Origin: Myxococcota bacterium | GTDB lineage: Bacteria > Myxococcota_A > UBA796 > CAJQPC01 | Direction of reading: 5' to 3' | Assembly (NCBI GenBank): GCA_023150775.1 | Contig: JAKLKE010000019.1 | Location: forward strand, 1-41,552 | DNA length: 41,552 nt | Shown: one piece after another, positions 17,468 through 35,788 of the stretch | How positions within the stretch are numbered: the first letter of the stretch is position 1 | Layout: the number at the start of each line of letters is the position of its first letter | Notes under the pieces: generated by a model | Told to the model about the DNA's origin: nothing | The model's input: the letters and a program-made list of their open reading frames with translations, nothing else | Database searches by the model: none | Program-made: the position numbers and the translations under genes

Positions 17468-18387
17468 CGCATGGTTGAGACCCCAAAGGCGGGAGAGCTG
17501 CCGCTCGCGAAGCCCTCAAGATGGTGGACGAACCAACAGAGCGCCGCATCAAAGGCCTCGGGATCTCCCGCGGTCTTTGGGGGTGGCGGCAGGTTGAGCC
17601 GGGCGGCGATGGGCCGGGCCTGCTCCACCAGCTTGTGCGCCGCCACACGTCGTAAGGTGGGCAGGCGCTCTTGATGCGCGATGAGCCCGTGGGCGAGGGT
17701 GACGAGGCCAAAGAGGTCAAGCCAGCGAGCGGTCGCGAGGCCAGGGGGCCCGGCCAAGGCGCCCAGCTCAGCGCCGACGGCGAGCCGGTAATTGATGCGG
17801 TTCTTCTCGGGCTGGGCGTCGATGAGCTGGGTCTCCTGGAGATCATGGAGGATGAGCGAGATGGCCCGTTTGGAGTAGCCGAGGGGGGTGAGCTGGGCGG
17901 CGGTCACCCACTCGCCGGGTTCGCTGATCAGGGCGCCCAGCACGTCGGCGCGGGCGCTCACCCCAAGGATCGCCCGCAGCCGCAACATCCGCAGGGCGGG
18001 GCGGGTGAGGTCCATCGAGACGCGGCGAAGGGTGGGCACCTTGGACCAAGGCGAGGCCCCTTTGGTGGTCGTCCAGCGCGCGGGGGTGTTGGCGCGGAGC
18101 GTCGCCGCGAAGGCGTCGAAGGGCCCGGTCACCTCGGGGGGGAGCGTCTTGCGCAGTCCCGAGAGCCTGCTCGGCGCGATGAGCCCCTGGTGCTTCACAC
18201 ACCAGGAGTAGACCAGCTCCAGCAGGCGAGGGTCGGAGGCCGCGAGCAGCGGTGAGAAGAGCAGGAGCGCCTCGGGGTCGAGGGCGAGGTGGGCGTGTTT
18301 GCGGACCACACCGTTGACCCCCAGCTCCGTCCAGAGGCTCCAGAGGAGGTCCGTCGTGGCGCGGCGGATCGCCTCAGCGTTATCCAC
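17464..18387 (-). CDS. Winged-helix protein partnered with a nucleotidyltransferase
   Basis: A 307-aa cytosolic protein. Residues about 138-200 look like a winged helix-turn-helix: RADVLGALISEPGEWVTAAQLTPLGYSKRAISLILHDL..TQLI, then a wing with NRINYRL. The flanking regions are helical and unassigned. It starts with GTG inside the last codons of the nucleotidyltransferase gene (8-nt overlap) and its stop overlaps the next start, so it is translationally coupled on both sides. AbiE-type toxin-antitoxin systems also pair a winged-helix protein with a nucleotidyltransferase, though there the helix protein usually comes first. Whether this one is an antitoxin, repressor or tRNA-modifying partner is unknown. 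Confidence 0.65.
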   Translation of the reverse strand: MDNAEAIRRATTDLLWSLWTELGVNGVVRKHAHLALDPEALLLFSPLLAASDPRLLELVYSWCVKHQGLIAPSRLSGLRKTLPPEVTGPFDAFAATLRANTPARWTTTKGASPWSKVPTLRRVSMDLTRPALRMLRLRAILGVSARADVLGALISEPGEWVTAAQLTPLGYSKRAISLILHDLQETQLIDAQPEKNRINYRLAVGAELGALAGPPGLATARWLDLFGLVTLAHGLIAHQERLPTLRRVAAHKLVEQARPIAARLNLPPPPKTAGDPEAFDAALCWFVHHLEGFASGSSPAFGVSTMR

Positions 18388-18964
18388 GGCGGGGATCCTT
18401 CGCGGCCAGGGCCTCGACGACCTCGTCCACCAGGCCAGGCCACTTCTCGGACGTGTCTTGGGTGCGGCACCAGCCTGCGGCGTCGGTGAGCTCCGCTGGG
18501 GTTGGCCGCAGGTGGCGAAGATCAGCGAAGTGGCGGCTCTTCTGATACTGAACCTGATCCGTCGCAGCGAAGAGCTTCAAGGCGATCTGGTCGAGGCGTG
18601 AGGCGAGCTGAAGCGTCAGCCCACCGTAGACCTTGGTTGTGGTGCGATCCCGAAAGCCTTCAGGTAGCCCAGAGCGCATGAAGTCGGAGGGGCCATCGTT
18701 CAGCCAGTCGGGAGGCAGGTCGAGGGCCCCGGCGACGTCCTGAACCGCCGTGATTAGGGAGGCTGGGAGAGGCTTGGACGCTATCCACAGCTCACCCTGG
18801 ACGCGGGCGACGATGTCGAGGTCCTTCGTGGGGCGCTGGAGCAGGTTTAGGAGCATCAGGCCACCACCACCGATCACGATGAGTTCATGGGCCTCACCAC
18901 GGTCGAGTAGCATGTCACCTAGAGTAGCGAGGGCTTCTTGTAGATCGTCGTTTGAGATAGGCAT
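18380..18964 (-). CDS. AbiEii/DUF6036-like nucleotidyltransferase
   Basis: A 194-aa protein with a nucleotidyltransferase-fold core: LIVIGGGGLMLLN (glycines 32-35), then RPTKDLDIV with D48 and D50 as probable metal ligands. Later KVYGGLTLQLASRLDQIALKLFAA and SRHFADLRHLRPT match the C-terminal part of DUF6036/AbiEii-like proteins. Relatives include type IV toxins that transfer nucleotides to tRNA, as well as unstudied proteins. Only the fold is supported here. It is the first gene of a four-gene operon, lies behind an AT-rich promoter region, and overlaps the winged-helix gene by 8 nt. The ATG at 18964 is preceded by a small dyad (18968-18978) and has no strong RBS, so initiation may be regulated. 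Confidence 0.75.
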   Translation of the reverse strand: MPISNDDLQEALATLGDMLLDRGEAHELIVIGGGGLMLLNLLQRPTKDLDIVARVQGELWIASKPLPASLITAVQDVAGALDLPPDWLNDGPSDFMRSGLPEGFRDRTTTKVYGGLTLQLASRLDQIALKLFAATDQVQYQKSRHFADLRHLRPTPAELTDAAGWCRTQDTSEKWPGLVDEVVEALAAKDPRRG

Positions 18965-18967
18965 GTG

Positions 18968-19060
18968 GTTAGCCTAACGAATGGTGAATAGAGAATCAAT
19001 AGGATGTTAATCGAGAAGCTATAGTTCTCGATTCAGGAATAGACTAATAAATGATTCTCC
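18968..19060 (-). promoter_or_regulatory. AT-rich operator/promoter island of the nucleotidyltransferase operon
   Basis: About 95 bp of markedly AT-rich DNA in a GC-rich genome. It holds three dyads: GTTAG-C-CTAAC (18968-18978, touching the RBS region), a perfect 9-bp inverted repeat AATCGAGAA / TTCTCGATT with a 7-nt loop (19009-19033), and an 8-bp pair GAGAATCA (18991-18998) / TGATTCTC (19052-19059) that encloses it. Several -10-like hexamers are possible, so no single promoter is called. The pattern fits autoregulation. The rest of the gap to 19185 is C-rich and featureless. Confidence 0.6.
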
Positions 19061-19185
19061 CACAACCCTCCCTCCCCAGCCACCCAATGACCCCCCACGG
19101 CCGCGCCGTCCTTGACGTTCACCCAGCCGCCCGATAGCCCGCCAAGACGCCTTCCCCCCACGCGCCCACATCCCCACGCCCCGCC

Positions 19186-19210
19186 CTCAGGGGATGGAGC
19201 CTCCCCTGAG
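19186..19210 (+). promoter_or_regulatory. Hairpin placing the acyltransferase start codon in its loop
   Basis: CTCAGGGG (19186-19193) is perfectly complementary to CCCCTGAG (19203-19210). The 9-nt loop contains the ATG at 19194 and the stem covers the AGGGG that could act as ribosome-binding site. It may restrict initiation, or it may indicate that the GTG at 19239 is the true start. Confidence 0.5.
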
Positions 19211-20417
19211 CGACACGCCCACGAGCCCTCCGCCCCCGGTGGACCGCTGGCTGTGGGCCTTGGCGCGGTTCTTAGGGTTCTGGCTTAAGCTCTTTATCCG
19301 CCAGCGGAGCCGCTTCGTCGCGCCCTTGCCCCAAGACGGCGCGGTCACGCTCTTGGGCAACCACACGGCGACGCTGGACCCGGTCGTGATGGCCCTCGGC
19401 GTGAGCCGGCCTGTGCAGTTCATGGCCAGCGAGCAGCTCTTTCGGAACGCCCGCATCGGCGGCCTCGTGCGTGGGCTCGGCGCCTTCCCCAAGGCGAAGT
19501 TCTCCCGAGACCCGCAGTCCATCGAGACGATGGTGGCGCTGAACGCCGATGGCCGCGTCGTCGGGCTCTTCCCTGAGGGCAACCGAAGCTGGGACGGCCG
19601 CCCGGAGCCGGTGCAGCCGGGCCTGGGCTGGCTCTTACGAAAGCTCCAGGGCCCCGTCGTCTTCGTGAAGAACACCACGGGCTTCTTGATGCAGCCGCGC
19701 TGGGCCAAGACGCCGCGCCTCGTGGCGATGGAGCTTGAGTACAGCGAGCCCGTCGTCTTCCCCGAGGACTGGTCCACCTCCCGCATCGAGCAAGAGGTCG
19801 CCCAGCGCCTCACGATGGACCCCAGCGCCGTCGCCCCGCGGGGCTTCGCCTGGGGCTGGAAGCTCGCCCACGGCCTGAACACCTACCTCTGGGCCTGCCC
19901 GAGCTGCTACGCCTTGGACAGCTTGGGGGTCGATCCCAAAGACGGCGACGGCGTTCGCTGCAGCGGCTGCGGCGCGGCCTGGCGCATCGACGTGCTCCAG
20001 CGCCTGCACCCCGTCGGCGAGGCCCCGGCGCTCACCGTGGCCTCGGCCTATGACCGCCTCGTCGCCCACTTTGGCGAGCTGCCCACCGTAGACGCCGACC
20101 GCTTCGTCACCGACGGCGTGGCCTTAGAAGAGCGGGAGATGGCCGTTCACCGCGTCACCGACGCTGGCCTCACGCTCTTGGCCAAAGGCCCCGGGCGCCT
20201 TCTCGCCGACGCGGTGTCTGTAGGCGACGACGCCTGGCGCCTCCCCCTGGAGGACATCAAGGCCGTCTCCATGGAGATGGGCGAGGTGCTCCAGCTCCGC
20301 ACCGCCGACGACCTGTTTGAGCTTCACCCCCGCGACGGCGCCCCGATGAAGTGGTTTCATTTCATCCGCGGCCACCAGGGCAAACCGCGCCCCGGTCGAC
20401 GGGGCCGCAAACGCTGA
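19194..20417 (+). CDS. PlsC-type acyltransferase with C-terminal zinc ribbon
   Basis: A 407-aa protein. Residues about 40-215 are a PlsC/LPLAT domain with motif NHTATLD (H57, D62), FMASEQLFRN, and FPEGNRSWDG (126-135), which binds the acceptor. Such enzymes move an acyl chain from ACP or CoA onto a hydroxyl, usually of a lysophospholipid. Beyond the usual length there is a C-terminal extension: a ribbon CPSC...CSGC (about 232-262) and a PH/GRAM-like tail. It lies 39 bp before the FAAL-PKS gene on the same strand with no terminator between them, so it may transfer the PKS product from its carrier domain to a lipid acceptor. That link is inference. The start is uncertain (see hairpin); an in-frame GTG at 19239 removes a Pro-rich leader. 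Confidence 0.8.
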   Translation: MEPPLSDTPTSPPPPVDRWLWALARFLGFWLKLFIRQRSRFVAPLPQDGAVTLLGNHTATLDPVVMALGVSRPVQFMASEQLFRNARIGGLVRGLGAFPKAKFSRDPQSIETMVALNADGRVVGLFPEGNRSWDGRPEPVQPGLGWLLRKLQGPVVFVKNTTGFLMQPRWAKTPRLVAMELEYSEPVVFPEDWSTSRIEQEVAQRLTMDPSAVAPRGFAWGWKLAHGLNTYLWACPSCYALDSLGVDPKDGDGVRCSGCGAAWRIDVLQRLHPVGEAPALTVASAYDRLVAHFGELPTVDADRFVTDGVALEEREMAVHRVTDAGLTLLAKGPGRLLADAVSVGDDAWRLPLEDIKAVSMEMGEVLQLRTADDLFELHPRDGAPMKWFHFIRGHQGKPRPGRRGRKR

Positions 20418-20456
20418 GACCCCGGCGAGGCCGGGCGAACCACGCTGGAGATCCCG

Positions 20457-31664
<11,208 letters not shown>

Positions 31665-31749
31665 GCGTGGGCGGCGGGGCTCAGGGTGGTGACGCCTTGG
31701 GCCCCCCGAGGCCCCAGTGGGAGAAAACGGGCAAAAGTGGCCCCGTCAG

Positions 31750-31925
31750 AGGGGGGCGTTCCCTGCAAATCGGGATCTTGAGGCTCAAGAAGGGGCCTTT
31801 GTGGAGAGAAGTCGCGATCTTGAGGCTCAAGAAGGCGATTTTCCGCAAAAAATCGCGTCCTTGAGGCTCAAGAAGACGATTTTCCGGAAAAAATCGTGTT
31901 CATGAGCCTCAAGGAGCCGATCCAC
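31750..31925. repeat. Intergenic dyad array, 41-42 bp period
   Basis: Between the convergent PKS and GNAT genes, the perfect palindrome CTTGAG-G-CTCAAG occurs at 31777-31789, 31819-31831 and 31860-31872, with a variant CATGAG-C-CTCAAG at 31901-31913. Centres are 42, 41 and 41 bp apart. Midway between the last three lie inverted repeats GCGATTTT/AAAATCGC (31835-31856) and ACGATTTT/AAAATCGT (31876-31897). Their outer pair changes from G-C to A-T with pairing kept. The hairpins could terminate transcription from either side, but the strict spacing suggests more. The remaining 31665-31749 shows only a decayed unit. Confidence 0.85.
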
Positions 31926-31931
31926 CCCGCC

Positions 31932-32828
31932 TCAGATGTGCTCGCTCAGGTGCAGCCGCGCCCCAGACCTCGCCACCATCGCCCGCCAGGGGTCATCCAC
32001 CCGGGCTGAGGCCCACATCAGCGTGGCCTCGGCCCGGGGCACGACCCCCGAGGACGGCGGCGGGGCGACGGCGCTGGTCCACCAGCCCTCGGCCTTGGGC
32101 AGGCCCGCGCGGTGGGCGAGCAGGGCGTAGAGCGCCTCGATCTCGGGCCAGGTCTCGGGGTTGTGGGGCAGGTCGGACTCCAAGATGAGCAGGGCCTCGG
32201 GGGTGAGGGCCGTGAGCACCTCGCCGCCGAGGCCGTCGTCGCGCTCGGCGTACCACGAGCGTAAGGGCGCGTTGTGCTTGCGCAAGAGCCAGCGGCGGTA
32301 GTCGGGGTCGCGGTCTACACCCCACTCAAAGCCGCAGGGGTCAACAGGGCAGGGGCGCGGCGGCAGCTCCCCCAGGGCCCAGCGGGCGGCGGCGGCGGCG
32401 TTCGCCGGGGTGTGGTGCTCGTAGGAGGGCACGGTCACGAAGCCGAGGCGCTCGTAGAAGGCCGGGGGGATGTCCGAGAAGAGGATCCAGTCTTGAACGC
32501 CGTTCTCCACGCTCCAGGCCATGACCTGCCGCAGCAGCTCGCTGGCGTAGCCCCGGCCCCGCTGGGCGGCGGGGGTGTACACCGCGCCGATGGCCCCCGC
32601 TGGGCGCAGGCCGCCGGGGCCAAAGAGGGTGATCGGGTACACGCCGAGGCTCACGCCGAGGGCGCCCTCTCCGTCGAGGCCCACAAACCACGCCGCGCGC
32701 TGGTGCTGGATCGAGGCGAGGCGCCGCGTGAGGTGCACCGCCGGATCAGGATCGTGGGGCCAGTCAGGGTGAACGGAGGCGAAGGCGAGGCGGCGTTCGG
32801 CCTCAGACGCGATCTTGCAGCGGAGCAT
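31932..32828 (-). CDS. GNAT-family N-acetyltransferase
   Basis: A 298-aa cytosolic protein. The N-terminal half is a GNAT fold: AAWFVGLDGEGALGVSLGVYP, then the acetyl-CoA loop in GAVYTPAAQRGRGYASELLRQVM (Q/R-x-x-G-x-G/A) and FYERLGFVTVPSYEHH. The C-terminal half (PDYRRWLLRKHNAPLRSWYAERD, LLILESDLPHNPETWPEIEALYALLAHRAG) resembles the second domain of two-domain acetyltransferases. The substrate is unknown. The ATG at 32828 was chosen since family similarity begins there; a longer GTG-started frame reaches 32954 but would overlap the divergent promoter region. A good -10 (GATAAT, complement of 32856-32861) lies 28 nt upstream. It converges on the PKS gene across the 31.8-kb array. Confidence 0.8.
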   Translation of the reverse strand: MLRCKIASEAERRLAFASVHPDWPHDPDPAVHLTRRLASIQHQRAAWFVGLDGEGALGVSLGVYPITLFGPGGLRPAGAIGAVYTPAAQRGRGYASELLRQVMAWSVENGVQDWILFSDIPPAFYERLGFVTVPSYEHHTPANAAAAARWALGELPPRPCPVDPCGFEWGVDRDPDYRRWLLRKHNAPLRSWYAERDDGLGGEVLTALTPEALLILESDLPHNPETWPEIEALYALLAHRAGLPKAEGWWTSAVAPPPSSGVVPRAEATLMWASARVDDPWRAMVARSGARLHLSEHI

Positions 32829-32965
32829 AGAGGTCTCAGCAGGGGGACACCCGCCATTATCCGCTGTGGCGCGACGGTGGCCAGCCCCTGGCCAGGGCCG
32901 CGACAGGCGGAGGGGCCGATCTCGTGGCAAACTGGCGCAGATCCCCTGAAACACAAGGTGCCTGT

Positions 32966-34882
32966 ATGACGCTTCGCCCTACGATGGGACTCCTGATCTT
33001 CATCGCGCTCTCTTCGGCCTGCAACGGCAAAGACTCCGTCGATCTTGAGGACTCGATCGGCGGCGCCGACGACACCTCCACCACGACCGACGACACCGAC
33101 GCCGACGACACCGGCGCGGATGACTCCGGCGACGATGACACCGGCGGCGATGACACCGGCGACGACACCTCCACCGGCGACGACCGCGACGGCGACGGCG
33201 TCGCCGACGACGAGGACTGCGCCCCCGACGACGCCTCGGTCTACCCCGGCGCTGAGGAGCGCTGCGACGGCGTAGACGACGACTGCGACGGGGAGATCGA
33301 CGAGGAGGCCGTCGACGCGAGCACCTGGTACGAGGACGGCGACGGCGACGGCTACGGCGACGACGATCGCGGCACCGTCGCCTGCGAGCAGCCCTCTGGC
33401 ACCGCGGCCCTGGCCGGGGACTGCGACGACGAAGACATCGCCTACAACCCCGGCGCCACCGAGAGCGACTGCGAAGACCCCAACGACTACAACTGCGACG
33501 GCGCCACGGGCTTCGCGGACGGCGACGGCGACGGCTTCGCCGCCTGCAAAGAGTGCGACGACACCAACGCGGACGTGAACCCCGACGCGTCCGAGGTCTG
33601 TGACGGCGCCGACAACGACTGCGACACCTTGGTGGACGACGCCGACGACAGCCTCGACGGCAGCACCACGTCGAGCTTCTACGCCGACGCCGACACCGAC
33701 GGCTTCGGCGATCCGGGGGCCGTCCTCAAGGCCTGCTCCGCCCCGAGGGGCAGCGTCACCGACAGCTCGGACTGCGACGACGGCGACGCGGGCATCAACA
33801 CCAGCGCGCAAGAGATCTGCGACGGCGCCGACAACGACTGCGACGGCCTCACCGACACCGACGACGACAGCGTCGATCTCTCCACCACGGCCACCTACTA
33901 CGCCGACGTCGACGGCGACGGCTACGGCGACCCCGACTTCTCCACCCTGAGCTGCGAGCTGCCCACGGGCTACAGCGCCGACGCCACGGACTGCGACGAC
34001 GGCAGCGCCGATGTGAACCCCGGCGCGTCCGAGATCTGCGACAGCAAAGACAACAACTGCGACGGCCTCACCGACGACAGCAGCGCCACCGACGCCAAGA
34101 CCTACTACGCCGACGCCGACGGCGACAGCTACGGCGACCCCGCCTCCACCCAGCTCTCTTGCTCCCGGCCCTCGGGCTACATCGGCAACAAGAAGGACTG
34201 CGACGACACCGACAGCGCGGTCAACCCCGACGAGTCCGAGGTGTGCAACGGCGTCGATGACGACTGCGACGGCGACATCGACGGCGACGCCATCGACGCG
34301 GTGACCTACTACGACGACGCGGACGGCGACGGCTACGGCGACGCCAGCGCCGCCACGACGAGCTGCACCGCGCCTTCAGGCGCCGTCACCGACGCCACCG
34401 ACTGCGAAGACGCCGACGCCAGCATCAGCCCCGGCGCGACGGAGACCTGCGACGGCATCGACGACGACTGCTCCGGGGCCATCGACGACGGCGGCGCCTG
34501 CCCCTGCAACGTCGAGTACTACGACGGCGACACCTACCTCTACTGCACCTCCGGCCTCGCCTGGACCGACGCCGAGGCGAGCTGCGCCAGCTTCGGGTAC
34601 CACCTGCTCACCATCGACGACCGCGCCGAGAACATCTGGAACGACAACACCGCCGACGCCTACAGCACGGGCAAGTGGTGGATGGGCCTGAACGACATCG
34701 CCAGCGAGGGCACCTGGGTGTGGAGCGACGGCACGCCCCTCTCCTACACCAACTGGCACTCCGGCGAGCCCAACGACGGCGGCGGCAACGAGGACTGCGG
34801 CCAGCTCAACCGCTTCACCGATGAGACCTGGAACGACGAGCCCTGCTCCTCGGCCTTCGCCTACATCTGCGAGCTCGACTAA
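32966..34882 (+). CDS. MopE-like repeat lipoprotein with C-terminal C-type lectin domain
   Basis: A 638-aa lipoprotein (lipobox SSAC, Cys19). A long Asp/Thr/Gly linker leads to MopE-like units to about residue 510 (pattern CDG.DDDCDG, DCDD, PGA.E, YYADADGDGYGD). Each should bind calcium and be closed by disulphides. Residues about 512-638 form a complete C-type lectin-like domain: TYLYC..GLAWTDAEASC, WWMGLND, WVWSDGTPLSYTNW, EPN at 601-603 followed by GGGNEDC, WND at 622-624 and a final YICELD. In animal lectins EPN plus WND predicts calcium-dependent binding of mannose or GlcNAc-type sugars. The protein would hold a sugar-binding head away from the surface on a rigid stalk. The ATG at 32966 has AAGG a few nt upstream. 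It diverges from the GNAT gene. Confidence 0.88.
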   Translation: MTLRPTMGLLIFIALSSACNGKDSVDLEDSIGGADDTSTTTDDTDADDTGADDSGDDDTGGDDTGDDTSTGDDRDGDGVADDEDCAPDDASVYPGAEERCDGVDDDCDGEIDEEAVDASTWYEDGDGDGYGDDDRGTVACEQPSGTAALAGDCDDEDIAYNPGATESDCEDPNDYNCDGATGFADGDGDGFAACKECDDTNADVNPDASEVCDGADNDCDTLVDDADDSLDGSTTSSFYADADTDGFGDPGAVLKACSAPRGSVTDSSDCDDGDAGINTSAQEICDGADNDCDGLTDTDDDSVDLSTTATYYADVDGDGYGDPDFSTLSCELPTGYSADATDCDDGSADVNPGASEICDSKDNNCDGLTDDSSATDAKTYYADADGDSYGDPASTQLSCSRPSGYIGNKKDCDDTDSAVNPDESEVCNGVDDDCDGDIDGDAIDAVTYYDDADGDGYGDASAATTSCTAPSGAVTDATDCEDADASISPGATETCDGIDDDCSGAIDDGGACPCNVEYYDGDTYLYCTSGLAWTDAEASCASFGYHLLTIDDRAENIWNDNTADAYSTGKWWMGLNDIASEGTWVWSDGTPLSYTNWHSGEPNDGGGNEDCGQLNRFTDETWNDEPCSSAFAYICELD

Positions 34883-34887
34883 ACGAC

Positions 34888-34974
34888 GATCGCGCCGCGG
34901 CGAGCACGATCGTGGCGGCGCGATCCAAAAGCAGGCGGCGCCTCGGACATCCAGAGGAGGAGCCGAGGCGCCGC
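34888..34974. terminator. Two tandem strong hairpins between convergent genes
   Basis: The first stem is 11 bp, GATCGCGCCGC (34888-34898) with GCGGCGCGATC (34915-34925). The second is 12 bp, GCGGCGCCTCGG (34935-34946) with CCGAGGCGCCGC (34963-34974), followed by a TGTGTTGTT stretch on the plus strand and with CTTTTGG beyond it on the minus strand. They probably end both the lectin gene and the convergent small gene. Confidence 0.6.
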
Positions 34975-35004
34975 TGTGTTGTTCAGGGGGGTGCCTGAAG
35001 AGGA

Positions 35005-35289
35005 TCAGGCCGTGGGGGCGCGCTGGAAGCCGAACTCGCGGCGCTGAATCCACTCGGGGAAGCCCTGGCCCATGTTGCGGCCGGCCCAGGCTTCAGTGAT
35101 ACGCGCGATGAACAGGCGGTCGCCGTCCTTCATCTTCGCGCCGAGCAGGTCGCGGACCTGACGGGGGTTGATCTTGGTCTCCAGAATCCAGGCCCCGTCG
35201 ATACGGTTGGACCAGTTGCCCAAGGACTTGAGCTCAGCGAGGAACTCAGGGTTGTCTTGGGTGAGCTTGAAGCAGACGAGCATCATCAT
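35005..35289 (-). CDS. Small Cas2/SinR-fold-like protein (orphan)
   Basis: A 94-aa protein. MLVCFKLTQDNPEFLAELKSLGNWSNRIDGAWIL followed by RDLLGAKMKDGDRLFIARI resembles the short SinR-like/Cas2-like ferredoxin-fold family (LGxWxxxLDxxWIV, then IRDxLxxxLDxxDxLxV). No CRISPR array or other cas gene is in the window, so a Cas2 role in spacer capture is not suggested; VapD/SinR-like proteins are the closer parallel. Start: the first of three tandem ATGs (35289), with GGAGG about 10 nt upstream. A -10-like GATACT (complement of 35313-35318) lies beyond. It diverges from the PAS gene. The fold assignment is by motif spacing only. Confidence 0.55.
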   Translation of the reverse strand: MMMLVCFKLTQDNPEFLAELKSLGNWSNRIDGAWILETKINPRQVRDLLGAKMKDGDRLFIARITEAWAGRNMGQGFPEWIQRREFGFQRAPTA

Positions 35290-35404
35290 GGTGCGGATAC
35301 CTCCAGCCGCTAAGTATCTCACAGAAGCGCCTGAATCCGGAGCGCACCCAATCGAAGTGGTTTTGAGGTAAGCTGCTCTTGGTGAGTCGCCTGGGAGTCC
35401 TCCG

Positions 35405-35788
35405 TTGAGCCGTCCCCTGGAGCTGATCCTCGCGCGCCAATGGGCCGCGCTCCTCTCCACTCCGGTGATGCTCTTCGACATGGAGGGCTCGCTCATCTTC
35501 TTCAATGAGGCCGCGGGCTTACTCCTTGGCCGAAAGTACGACGAGACCGGCTCCATGGTGGGGCCCGAGTGGCAGGCCGCCTTCCCCATGGAGGACGAGG
35601 CGGGCCGGGTGATCGGCGCCACGGACAGCCCCGTCGCCACGGCCTTGCGCTCAGGATCGCCGGTCATGCGCACGGTGACGGTGCGCGCCATGGACGGCGT
35701 GCGCCGCAAAGCCACGGTCACCGTCTTCCCGGTTCACGGCTTAGAGCGCACCCGACAAGGCGCGGTCTGTCTGGTCCACCCCGCATGA
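35405..35788 (+). CDS. PAS-domain protein
   Basis: A 127-aa single-domain PAS protein: LLSTPVMLFDMEGSLIFFNEAAGLLLGRKYDE opens a typical PAS core and VRRKATVTVFPVHG..RTRQGAVCLVH closes it. No kinase, cyclase or DNA-binding part is attached, so it presumably senses a ligand or protein and acts through a partner. The start is TTG at 35405, supported by GGGAG at 35393-35397; no ATG is available before the domain. Its stop overlaps the start of the MBL-fold gene (ATGA), so the two are translationally coupled and probably work together. Confidence 0.75.
   Translation: MSRPLELILARQWAALLSTPVMLFDMEGSLIFFNEAAGLLLGRKYDETGSMVGPEWQAAFPMEDEAGRVIGATDSPVATALRSGSPVMRTVTVRAMDGVRRKATVTVFPVHGLERTRQGAVCLVHPA

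Noticed and set aside
18380-18964. A confirmed type IV toxin
   Set aside because: Only the nucleotidyltransferase fold and a winged-helix neighbour are visible; toxicity cannot be read from sequence.
35005-35289. Cas2 of a CRISPR system
   Set aside because: No array, cas1 or other cas gene is nearby; only a fold-level resemblance is claimed.
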